Source of the DNA: Prevotellaceae bacterium
Lineage (GTDB): Bacteria; Bacteroidota; Bacteroidia; Bacteroidales; UBA932
Direction: 5' to 3'
Length of the DNA: 7,280 nucleotides
Assembly (NCBI GenBank): GCA_031290755.1
Contig: JAITMY010000097.1
Span: 1-7,280, forward strand
This document shows, piece after piece, positions 1-5,459 of the stretch. The notes under the pieces are model-generated. The model searched no databases. It saw nothing but the letters and a program-made list of their open reading frames with translations, and had not been told where the DNA came from. The stretch's first letter is position 1, and every line of letters begins with the position of its first letter. The translations under genes were made by a program, and so were the position numbers.

Positions 1-756
1 CCCCTCGTTGCTCGTAAAGGCGACATCCACCTCGCCCGTAACCAGCTCGTACTTGCGCTTGCGGAGGTTGAAAATCAGCTGCGCCAGCTGCGCGGCCTTA
101 TCCTCCTGCGTTTTGGCCTGCACGGTCAGGGTTACGGGCAGCTCCACCTCCTCTTGTTCCTCCTCGCCATCGCCCGTGGTGTCGGCGGCAAGGGTTGCGC
201 CGGGCGCGCTCGGCGCCTGCACCTCGCGAAACATGGTTTCGACCCCCACGTTGGCGAACAGCGGCGGAAGGGCGGCGGCAAAGGGGCGCACGCTGCCTGC
301 GCTGGCCGGCGGCGCAAACTTTTCGGGCAGCAGGATGAGGCCCTCGCGCGTAAGCTGCAAATAGTTCAGGAGGGCGCCGTCGCCGTCGGTAGGCCGCACC
401 ATGTACATGTAGCGCGTGTCGGCCTCCACGCAGCTGCTCAGCTGCACGCTTTTGATGCGGTAGCGCGTGGCACTCTCCGCCTGCACGTCGGCAATGCCCA
501 AGTATTTTTCGGCAAACGCCGCGTAGGGGCCTGCCGTGAAAATGCTGCGCTCCACCGTAACCGTCAGGCGAAAAACCGTCTGCGGAAGCGCGTACAAAAA
601 GCTGCCGGAGTCAACCCGCTCCACGGATTCCACGTGCTGTATGCGCACCAAGCTTTTGCTGCTGCGCTCCTCCTCCTCGCCCTTTTTTTTCCGCTGCGCC
701 TGCGCCGGCGAGCACACGAGCATCAACGCCAAGGCCGCTACTAAATACTTACCCAT
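1..756 (-). CDS. DUF4831 family exported protein (partial, N-terminal 252 residues)
   Basis: The reading frame opens at an ATG at 754-756 and is still open at the left window edge, so the C-terminus is missing. Residues 1-20 form a signal peptide (hydrophobic stretch ending in PAQA), followed by a short Lys/Glu-rich segment, so the mature protein is probably periplasmic or outer-membrane associated. The pattern FLYALPQTVFRLTV (residues 53-66), then GPYAAFAEKYLGI (76-88), then an LRKRKYELVTGEVD segment (231-244) matches what I know of the DUF4831 family, which is characteristic of Bacteroidota and has no established function. An acidic linker (GDGEEEQEEVE, 195-205) lies between the two conserved parts. 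The gene follows the RNA methyltransferase gene by 43 bases on the same strand and may be co-transcribed with it. I see no clear promoter or Shine-Dalgarno site in the gap. Family assignment is from remembered motifs and fairly secure; function is unknown. Confidence 0.85.
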   Translation of the reverse strand, partial: MGKYLVAALALMLVCSPAQAQRKKKGEEEERSSKSLVRIQHVESVERVDSGSFLYALPQTVFRLTVTVERSIFTAGPYAAFAEKYLGIADVQAESATRYRIKSVQLSSCVEADTRYMYMVRPTDGDGALLNYLQLTREGLILLPEKFAPPASAGSVRPFAAALPPLFANVGVETMFREVQAPSAPGATLAADTTGDGEEEQEEVELPVTLTVQAKTQEDKAAQLAQLIFNLRKRKYELVTGEVDVAFTSNEG

Positions 757-799
757 TTGTTTTTTTCTGTTTATAAGGTTATAAAATAAAACGACACCG

Positions 800-1606
800 C
801 TACCCTACTGCTGTTTGCCCACCGCTGCTAAAACCCCGCTGCCGCATGGCCTCAAACGTAATCACGGCGGTGGATACCGACACGTTGAGCGAATCAATGG
901 CGCCGCGCATCGGTATTTTTATCCGCGCGTCGGCGTTGGCCAGCCAAAAGTCCGTAAGCCCGTCGGCCTCGGCGCCCACCACCACGGCGCAGGGGCTGCG
1001 CATATCCGCCTCGTGGTACCACCGCGAGGCTTGCAGCTCCGCCGCCAGCACCCGCAGCCCCTGCCCGCGCACGAAGGCCAAGGCCTCGCCCGACGTGCAG
1101 CAGGCCACCTGATTGGTGAACAGGCAGCCCACGCTGGAGCGCACCACGTTGGGGTTGTACACGTCGCACTGCGGGTCGCACACCAGCACGGCATCTACCC
1201 CGGCAGCATCTGCCGTGCGCAAAATGGCGCCCAAGTTGCCCGGCTTTTCCACCGCCTCAAGCACCAGCACAAACGGGTTGCCCGACAGGTGCAGGCGCTC
1301 TGTCCGCAAATCCTTCTGCTCGGCCACCGCCAGCAGGCCGTCGCTGCCCGCGCGGTAGGCCAGCTTTTCAAACACCGCAGGCGACACCTCTAAGTGCTGC
1401 GCCGCCACGGGCAGCGGCCTGTGCGCCCCCCACAACTCGCGGCACACCAGCAGCGTTTGCAGCCGGTAGCCCCCCTGCAAGGCCAAGCCCAGCTCCCGCG
1501 CACCCTCCAGCACGAACAAGCCGCTTTCGCGGCGCTCGCGGGCTTTGTCCGCAAGCGCCGCTATGCCCTTCACGCGGGGGTTTTGCAGCGAAGCTATTGT
1601 TTCCAT
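800..1606 (-). CDS. SpoU/TrmH family RNA 2'-O-ribose methyltransferase
   Basis: This 268-residue cytoplasmic protein should transfer a methyl group from S-adenosylmethionine to a ribose 2'-OH in rRNA or tRNA. Residues about 28-98 resemble the SpoU substrate-binding domain (FVLEGARELGLAL). The C-terminal half is a SPOUT (alpha/beta knot) domain with all three family motifs: motif 1 around EKPGNLGAILRTADAAG (120-136, with N124 and R130), motif 2 GAEADGL (211-217, E213) and motif 3 IPMRGAIDSLNVSVSTAV (231-248, with S239 and N241). Length and domain order are normal for the family. The ATG at 1604-1606 gives METIASLQNPRVK, a typical start for these enzymes. The gene starts 17 bases after the 66-residue partner of the PIN gene, with no visible promoter of its own, so it may be read through from the PIN cassette. 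The exact target nucleotide cannot be told from sequence. Confidence 0.93.
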   Translation of the reverse strand: METIASLQNPRVKGIAALADKARERRESGLFVLEGARELGLALQGGYRLQTLLVCRELWGAHRPLPVAAQHLEVSPAVFEKLAYRAGSDGLLAVAEQKDLRTERLHLSGNPFVLVLEAVEKPGNLGAILRTADAAGVDAVLVCDPQCDVYNPNVVRSSVGCLFTNQVACCTSGEALAFVRGQGLRVLAAELQASRWYHEADMRSPCAVVVGAEADGLTDFWLANADARIKIPMRGAIDSLNVSVSTAVITFEAMRQRGFSSGGQTAVG

Positions 1607-1623
1607 GACGCTTTAATGCCTCG

Positions 1624-1824
1624 CTATTTAGGAAATTCCGCCGAGCTGGGCCACAAGGTAGTTTCCGCACGACGACCCTCAAAGTATTCCAGCATCTCCC
1701 GCGTGTTCATCTTTGCAAGCTTGCGTCCCAAGCTACGCTTATTCTTATAAATAAGCTCCATAATGCCGGGAATATGTACGGGCGGCACTAAGTCAGCAAT
1801 CGTTTTTTCAGCAATTGTTTTCAT
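1624..1824 (-). CDS. 66-residue protein overlapping the PIN gene; candidate antitoxin
   Basis: This small open frame starts inside the end of the PIN-domain gene: 17 bases overlap, and its ATG lies in the last codons of the toxin-like gene in another frame, so translation is probably coupled. The product begins MKTIAEKTIADLVPPV, has a central segment IMELIYKNKRSLGRKLAKM (residues 21-39) that is basic and likely helical, and a segment TREMLEYFEGRR (41-52); it ends in a Trp/Pro-containing tail. There is no signal peptide or membrane segment. I do not recognise a DNA-binding fold with confidence. Tight coupling to a PIN gene suggests it is the antitoxin or an accessory partner, but the order toxin first, small gene second is opposite to the usual VapB-VapC order. 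That it is a real gene is supported by the overlap and its codon content; the antitoxin role is inference. Confidence 0.65.
   Translation of the reverse strand: MKTIAEKTIADLVPPVHIPGIMELIYKNKRSLGRKLAKMNTREMLEYFEGRRAETTLWPSSAEFPK
1792..1821 (-). repeat. Imperfect 15-base tandem repeat at the PIN / partner gene overlap
   Basis: Two adjacent 15-base units (1792-1806 and 1807-1821) match at 13 of 15 positions. On the minus strand they read AAAACAATTGCTGAA and AAAACGATTGCTGAC. They encode the near-duplicate TIAEK and TIADL at the start of the 66-residue protein, and the first unit also carries the TGA stop of the PIN gene. It looks like a small local duplication. Confidence 0.7.
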
Positions 1825-2272
1825 TATTCATTAGGTCTTTAGGGGTTAATATATCCATTGTATTAAATCCACGCTCATAATTTATTTTGTTGTAACCTGC
1901 AATGCGTACATCATTCACAATATGTTTGAAATTCCAGCTCACTAAACAATGAGCTTTGCAAAGAGTAGCTATAGCAATATGTAAACAATCGTTGCGACTT
2001 GTTGCGCCCACCACGTTGGCAGCTATATATGCGTCGGCGAGCAGGGCGGCTTCGGGAGTGGACAGCACACGTTTTCTATACTCCATCGGTATTGTTTTCA
2101 ACAAAAGCCGTACCTCCCTTGGTGCATTGGTTAACTCGTCTTCGAGCAATTCGGACACTATAATTATTCGCTCTCCACGCCTTACGCTCTCAAAAAACGG
2201 AATGGTGTATGCCTTAAACTCCTCCTCAAAGTACCCGCCTACTACCGATGTATCTATGTATATTCTTTGCAT
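1808..2272 (-). CDS. PIN-domain protein, VapC-like putative RNase toxin
   Basis: The 154-residue product is a PIN-domain protein, a family of metal-dependent RNases that includes VapC toxins, most of which cut tRNA or rRNA. The N-terminus MQRIYIDTSVVGG carries the first acidic residue (D7). Further candidate metal ligands are E44/E46 in SELLEDEL and D95 in SRNDCLHIAIAT. The fourth site, normally Asp, appears as N114 in VSWNFKHIVN; I recall Asn here in relatives of this subfamily. An upstream in-frame ATG would add 23 residues, but a good promoter covers 2302-2332, so transcription would begin after that ATG, and MQRIYIDTS is the natural family start. No strong Shine-Dalgarno site precedes it. 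The gene overlaps the 66-residue downstream gene by 17 bases. It is AT-richer than the flanking methyltransferase and envelope genes, which fits acquisition by transfer. Fold call is strong; toxicity is inferred. Confidence 0.85.
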   Translation of the reverse strand: MQRIYIDTSVVGGYFEEEFKAYTIPFFESVRRGERIIIVSELLEDELTNAPREVRLLLKTIPMEYRKRVLSTPEAALLADAYIAANVVGATSRNDCLHIAIATLCKAHCLVSWNFKHIVNDVRIAGYNKINYERGFNTMDILTPKDLMNNENNC

Positions 2273-2301
2273 TTGATGGCTTGTTTTTATTATTACTGCC
2301 A

Positions 2302-2332
2302 CAAAGATACAAAATCTTTTCTTACCGCCAAA
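2302..2332 (-). promoter_or_regulatory. Bacteroidota-type promoter for the PIN cassette
   Basis: On the minus strand a -33 element TTTG (2329-2332) is separated by exactly 19 bases from a -7 element TATCTTTG (2302-2309), a perfect match to the TAnnTTTG consensus of the Bacteroidota primary sigma factor. Transcription should start a few bases downstream, near 2295, leaving a leader of about 20 bases before the ATG at 2272. It lies directly after the terminator of the upstream cassette. Confidence 0.75.
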
Positions 2333-2339
2333 AGGCCAC

Positions 2340-2383
2340 AAAAAAAACGTGCAAGCCTTGTGAATATCGGCTTACACGTTTTT
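2340..2383 (-). terminator. Intrinsic terminator after the ART-like gene
   Basis: An inverted repeat with 15-base arms (2343-2357 and 2369-2383; 14 of 15 paired) and an 11-base loop is followed on the minus strand by a run of eight T (2340-2347, partly inside the arm). It begins 23 bases after the TAA of the ART-like gene and ends just before the -33 element of the PIN promoter, so it insulates the two cassettes. Because the outer arm ends in T on the plus strand also, it could work in both directions. Confidence 0.75.
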
Positions 2384-2406
2384 GGCGTTTGTCTAATAAA
2401 TACGCT

Positions 2407-3018
2407 TCAGACCTTCGGATAATCGTAGTCTATTTCTCGCGGAACAAAAAATCCTTTGATACAGTTTGGATTGCGGACACATATTTGCACGTGATCTTTT
2501 TCTCTAAATCCTGCGTTAGGGTACAATTCGCCGCCTTCGTAAAAGACGCTACGCACAGAGTCGAAGGGCTGTTGCCCTCTTCTGCTCCTGCGCATATGCA
2601 CCGCTTCTACCACCGCACAATCCAAATCGCGCAGCAGCAAGTCGCCCGCGTTGCCTGCCGACCTGTTGCGCGGCATATCGCCGCTGGGGTTTGATTGCAA
2701 AAGGCTTTGATAGCCCTTCCTCAGTAGTTGGAGATTTTGATAATCCAACAAATCGAAACAAAAGCCCAAATCTATCACTGCGCCAATTACCGCAGGCGTT
2801 CTGATAGGCATTTTAGATGTGTTAGGATGCTCGCGCAAATTCGCGGCAAACTCCAATGCACGCGAGGGGCTGTTTTCCCAAAAATAAATGCCGCGCCCCA
2901 ACCAATCATAGCTGTTGGTGCTATTCTTGAGAAGGATTGCGCCGCTCAAAACAGCATCGGCTACGGACTTGTCGCAGCCGTGAAAACCCAGGACTAATCT
3001 CGAACGAGTAGTGTACAT
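2407..3018 (-). CDS. ADP-ribosyltransferase-like protein, candidate toxin
   Basis: This 203-residue soluble protein has no signal peptide. Its N-terminal third reads like a PARP-type ADP-ribosyltransferase: LVLGFHGCD (residues 8-16, candidate H13), then a basic/polar turn, then YDWLGRGIYFWENSPSRALEFA (37-58, candidate Y45), matching the family H-G ... LG-x-GIYF ... A pattern used to bind NAD. The third catalytic position is unclear: the C-terminal strand HVQICVRNPNCIKGFFVPRE (176-195) offers Q178, and FYEGGEL (159-165) offers E161. The conserved-looking DLDCAVVEAVH (131-141) lies between. I recognise the overall pattern as a recurring bacterial family but know no proven function for it. It sits 12 bases after a 58-residue gene, in a cassette with its own promoter and terminator, next to a PIN cassette. 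This suggests a toxin or defence effector that modifies a host or phage macromolecule with ADP-ribose. Fold call is moderate; role is inference. Confidence 0.7.
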   Translation of the reverse strand: MYTTRSRLVLGFHGCDKSVADAVLSGAILLKNSTNSYDWLGRGIYFWENSPSRALEFAANLREHPNTSKMPIRTPAVIGAVIDLGFCFDLLDYQNLQLLRKGYQSLLQSNPSGDMPRNRSAGNAGDLLLRDLDCAVVEAVHMRRSRRGQQPFDSVRSVFYEGGELYPNAGFREKDHVQICVRNPNCIKGFFVPREIDYDYPKV

Positions 3019-3030
3019 AGCTGTGTTGTG

Positions 3031-3207
3031 TTAGTAGGTTTTCCAATCCTTCTTGGGGAAAAACAACTCTTTGTATTCCTCCTCAGTGCCGTCAAAATAA
3101 ACACGACGGTACAGCTCTTCACGGAATTCTCTTGCCGATTCCTCAGTCATTGTGTTGTTGAAATTCTCCATGTCAGCAAGGAGCTCATTTCTTTCTCTTT
3201 CTGTCAT
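3031..3207 (-). CDS. 58-residue charged protein upstream of the ART-like gene; candidate antitoxin
   Basis: The product MTERERNELLADMENF...KKDWKTY is rich in Glu, Arg and Asn, probably mostly helical, and ends in an aromatic/basic tail (FFPKKDWKTY). There is no signal peptide. A longer in-frame ATG at 3333 exists, but the promoter at 3247-3277 lies inside that extension and the extra 42 residues are AT-rich and uneven, so the ATG at 3205-3207 is preferred. The gap to the ART-like gene is 12 bases, so the two are almost certainly one transcript. A small first gene followed by a putative enzyme is the classic antitoxin-toxin order. I do not recognise a named antitoxin family or a DNA-binding motif; neutralisation by direct binding or by another means is possible. 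The gene is likely real; its role is inferred from position only. Confidence 0.7.
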   Translation of the reverse strand: MTERERNELLADMENFNNTMTEESAREFREELYRRVYFDGTEEEYKELFFPKKDWKTY

Positions 3208-3246
3208 AACAATAAAAATTAAAAGTGATAAATTAAAAATGCACCG

Positions 3247-3277
3247 CGAAGGTACAAAAAATATTTTATACTCCAAA
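3247..3277 (-). promoter_or_regulatory. Bacteroidota-type promoter for the ART-like cassette
   Basis: On the minus strand TTTG (3274-3277) is followed after exactly 19 bases by TACCTTCG (3247-3254), one mismatch from TAnnTTTG. The AT-rich leader of about 35 to 40 bases before the ATG at 3207 contains no strong Shine-Dalgarno site, as usual in this phylum. The 19-base spacing is the same as in the PIN promoter. Confidence 0.65.
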
Positions 3278-3342
3278 CCTTTTCGTGTAAACCAATATTT
3301 CAAAGCACCTGTTAAAAAATCCGGATGCCGCACAGGATAAAC

Positions 3343-4527
3343 TTAGGGGAGAACAAGGCGGAAGCCCAAAATGTTGTAGCTGTAGCCGGGCGTGCTGCTG
3401 TTGCGGTAGGCAACGCGACAGCTCGCCGCCGTGCCGTACCAGCTGCCGCCGCGACCCACGCGGTCCGAGTGGTTACTATCATACCAATCCTCGCACCACT
3501 CCCACACGTTGCCGCTCATGTCGTAAATGCCAGCAGAGTTAGGCTGCTTAGTGCCTACCTTGTGCGTGTGAGAAGCGCTGCTGCCGCTGTACCAGCCGCT
3601 ATTGCCGTCGTGCCACGCCACCTCATCGGCGTTGTTGCTGCCTGCATACTCGTAGGTGTCGCCATTGCTGCCGCCATTGGCAGCATACACCCACTCCGCC
3701 TCGGTAGGCAGGCGGTAGCTGCGTCCGGTTTGCTCGTTCAGCTTGGCAAGAAACTGCTTGCAATCGTTCCAGCTCACGTTGGTTACCGGATGAAACGGGT
3801 CTTGCTTCGCCGACGGGTTGCTGCCCATAATGGCCTGCCACTGCGCCTGCGTTACCTCGTACTTGCCGATGTAAAAGCCTTTGGTAGCCATAATGCCGCT
3901 GCCGATGCCTGCCACATACACCAGCTCAATGCCATCGGGGTTGTAGGCTGCGCCGTTGCTTTTGCCACCGCTGCTTCGCGAGCTTGCCCGGCTGCCGCTG
4001 CTTGCCTGCTGCCCCATGCTGCTGCTCGAGCCGCCGCCATTCCCCTGTATTTGCGCCGCCAGCGCACCGGCAACCTTTTTGAGGTCAGCGCTGCCCAAGC
4101 TGGCGCTCGAATAGTCGCCGCTGCCCACCAGCTTGTTGCTTTTTACGTCCGTGAGCTGCGCCGCAAACATGTACTCATCCAAATGTATGGAGGTTACCAG
4201 ACACAGCATCGACACGTTGTTTTGCCGCCCCCACTCTATCAGCTCGCCTTCGTTGACGTTGCCGCTTCGTTCGTACTCGCGCAGCTCTTTGAGCTTCTTC
4301 TGCACGGCGTCGGTGCGGGTAATAATGTCGTAGCGGTCGCCGCCGCCCAGCTCGTTACCTACCAGTATGGCGAGAAAGTCGCCCACCTGATTTTGCTCCA
4401 CACCCACCACAAACACCACCATACGGGGCTTGTCTGCGGGTGTGGATGCCGCTTGCATGTCCTCCGCCTGCACCTGCGCTGCCGCTCCCAGCAGCAGCGC
4501 AAAAAATAAAACAAATACTTTTTTCAT
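3343..4527 (-). CDS. Exported fusion: CsgG/LpoB-like N-terminal domain plus SUMF1 (FGE-like) domain
   Basis: The 394-residue protein starts with a signal peptide (MKKVFVLFFALLLGAAAQVQA) and is probably periplasmic. Residues about 35-160 resemble the CsgG/LpoB/TolB-type fold: MVVFVVGVEQ, a DRYDIITRTDAVQKKLKEL stretch, an ELIEWGRQNNVSMLCLV segment and KLVGSGDYSS; this is a weak call. A Ser/Gly-rich linker (164-192) joins it to a formylglycine-generating-enzyme-like domain (about 198-394) with clear markers: GFYIGKYEVTQAQWQAIMG, NVSWNDCKQFL, YRLPTEAEWVYAANGG, YDMSGNVWEWCEDWY, GRGGSW and the terminal GFRLVLP. Of the two copper-binding cysteines of true FGE only the second is kept (C370); the first is Gly (G365). 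It is therefore probably not a sulfatase activator but a binding or structural SUMF1 relative. It is last in the envelope cluster, 36 bases after the calcium-loop paralog. SUMF1 call is strong. Confidence 0.9.
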   Translation of the reverse strand: MKKVFVLFFALLLGAAAQVQAEDMQAASTPADKPRMVVFVVGVEQNQVGDFLAILVGNELGGGDRYDIITRTDAVQKKLKELREYERSGNVNEGELIEWGRQNNVSMLCLVTSIHLDEYMFAAQLTDVKSNKLVGSGDYSSASLGSADLKKVAGALAAQIQGNGGGSSSSMGQQASSGSRASSRSSGGKSNGAAYNPDGIELVYVAGIGSGIMATKGFYIGKYEVTQAQWQAIMGSNPSAKQDPFHPVTNVSWNDCKQFLAKLNEQTGRSYRLPTEAEWVYAANGGSNGDTYEYAGSNNADEVAWHDGNSGWYSGSSASHTHKVGTKQPNSAGIYDMSGNVWEWCEDWYDSNHSDRVGRGGSWYGTAASCRVAYRNSSTPGYSYNILGFRLVLP

Positions 4528-4563
4528 TTTGATTTTGGTTTTAGTTTTGATTTTACCGGTTAA
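4528..4563 (-). other. A-rich spacer and leader before the SUMF1 fusion gene
   Basis: On the minus strand the 36-base gap is almost free of G and reads as repeated AAAATC / AAAACT / AAAACC units up to the ATG. There is no terminator and no recognisable -33/-7 pair, so the downstream gene is probably read through. An A-rich leader of this kind is a common translation signal in Bacteroidota in place of a Shine-Dalgarno site. Confidence 0.4.
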
Positions 4564-5238
4564 TTACTCTTCACTATTCTTCTTCGCATTGTACTCTTCC
4601 CGCGCCTTTGCCAGCTCCAGCAGGAACTCTTTTTCGGCAAAGTCCACGTCGTTTTTGCCGTCGCCGTTCACGTCCACGTCAAGGATGCCATCCTTTTCGA
4701 GCTGCTGGTAGGCTTGGCGCTGGGCGGCAAGCCCCATTTCCACGCACACGTACACCTGCACCGAGCCGTCCTCGCGGTCGTAGGCGTTTTTGCACACCGG
4801 GCGCGTGTTGGAAATGATTTGCGACACGCGCTGCACCGTTTCCGAGCTGTCCGCCTCAAACATCGCCGATACGGTTTTGGGGCTGCTCTCGCTGCCGCTC
4901 ACGCTCACGCGCAGGTCGCCATGCTGCGCGTTGTAGGCAGTGCCTGCCCCTGCGGTGGCTTGGTACTGCTCCACGCGGTGGCGCACAAAGCCCGTAATCT
5001 CGGCGGCCACCTGCGCCGCCAGCTCCGCGCGGGCTTCGGTCATCGCCATTTTGAAGGCTATCGCCTCGCTTGTTGATATGGCGCTGGCCGACGCTCGCGG
5101 GTTCGTGGCCACCTCCATCGCCATCTCTTCACAGGCCTCTTTGTCGCGCTTCACCCCGCGTGAAGCGTTTTGTGCAACGCATACGTCGGTTGCCAACAGC
5201 GCGGCTGCAAGAGCCGCAGAAATCATTGTTTTTTTCAT
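4564..5238 (-). CDS. Exported protein, paralog of the 6620-7252 lipoprotein, with inserted calcium-loop-like motif
   Basis: This 224-residue protein has a type I signal peptide (residues 1-23; C20 is preceded by TDV, not a lipobox). It is clearly related to the lipoprotein at 6620-7252: both share RGxKxxKExCEE, a Glu/Ala-rich helix with DAR/EAR-x-x-LA, and near the C-terminus NTRPxCKNxY ... DGxxxVYVCVEMG, with three Cys at matching places (C36, C149 and C165). Unlike the paralog it carries an insertion DVNGDGKNDVD (189-199) just after ILDVD, which looks like a calcium-binding loop of the EF-hand, dockerin or FG-GAP type. The C-terminus is a charged helix. The gene is 36 bases upstream of the SUMF1 fusion and separated from the LPP20-like gene by a 270-base gap with a palindromic repeat. 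I do not know a named family or function; an envelope role is inferred from export and neighbours. Confidence 0.85.
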   Translation of the reverse strand: MKKTMISAALAAALLATDVCVAQNASRGVKRDKEACEEMAMEVATNPRASASAISTSEAIAFKMAMTEARAELAAQVAAEITGFVRHRVEQYQATAGAGTAYNAQHGDLRVSVSGSESSPKTVSAMFEADSSETVQRVSQIISNTRPVCKNAYDREDGSVQVYVCVEMGLAAQRQAYQQLEKDGILDVDVNGDGKNDVDFAEKEFLLELAKAREEYNAKKNSEE

Positions 5239-5298
5239 GACAAGTAAAAATTAAAAATGAACAAATAAAAAGAACCATAAAACTATAAACTCTGAATT

Positions 5299-5326
5299 CC
5301 CCCAGTCTTGGCGGCTTCACTGGGGG
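5299..5326. repeat. Hairpin 1 of the composite repeat
   Basis: Arms CCCCCAGT (5299-5306) and ACTGGGGG (5319-5326) form an 8-base perfect stem. The last 19 bases (5308-5326) are repeated exactly at 5358-5376, a direct repeat with a 50-base period. It looks like a shortened copy of hairpin 2 that lost the left inner arm. Confidence 0.8.
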
Positions 5327-5341
5327 CGCTTCCCTCCTCCT

Positions 5342-5376
5342 CCCCCAGTCGCCGCCTTTGGCGGCTTCACTGGGGG
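5342..5376. repeat. Hairpin 2 of the composite repeat
   Basis: Outer arms CCCCCAGT (5342-5349) and ACTGGGGG (5369-5376) enclose an inner stem GCCGCC (5351-5356) and GGCGGC (5360-5365) with a TTT loop. This is the most complete copy, and almost the whole 35 bases can fold. Confidence 0.85.
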
Positions 5377-5459
5377 TTACTCACATTCGACCCTATCGGG
5401 TCGGGAGGCGTTTCGACTACGCTCAACGACCGGAACCCGCAAGGGTTCAATGTGAGTAA

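Noticed and set aside
154..744. Plus-strand frame of 196 residues over the DUF4831 gene.
   Set aside because: It is rich in Arg, Ala and His with no recognisable motif, and the minus-strand frame has a signal peptide and family motifs.
2273..2341. N-terminal extension of the PIN protein from an upstream ATG.
   Set aside because: The promoter -7 and -33 elements lie inside it, and the PIN fold begins exactly at MQRIYIDTS.
3208..3333. Extension of the 58-residue protein by 42 residues.
   Set aside because: It runs through the likely promoter at 3247-3277 and has no conserved-looking features.
3300..3342. A possible terminator after the SUMF1 fusion gene (T-run near 3314-3319).
   Set aside because: The T-run is present on the coding strand, but the stem before it is only about four base pairs with mismatches.
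3325..4509. A 394-residue plus-strand open frame that mirrors the SUMF1 fusion gene almost end to end.
   Set aside because: It is low-complexity (Ala, Val, His, Arg rich) with no domain, and it is the antisense shadow of a gene with strong SUMF1 motifs; GC-rich codons on the other strand explain the lack of stops.
5239..5298. A possible promoter for the calcium-loop paralog, with TTTATTTG on the minus strand (5262-5269).
   Set aside because: The -7 match has a mismatch and no TTTG is found 19 to 21 bases upstream, so it was not called.
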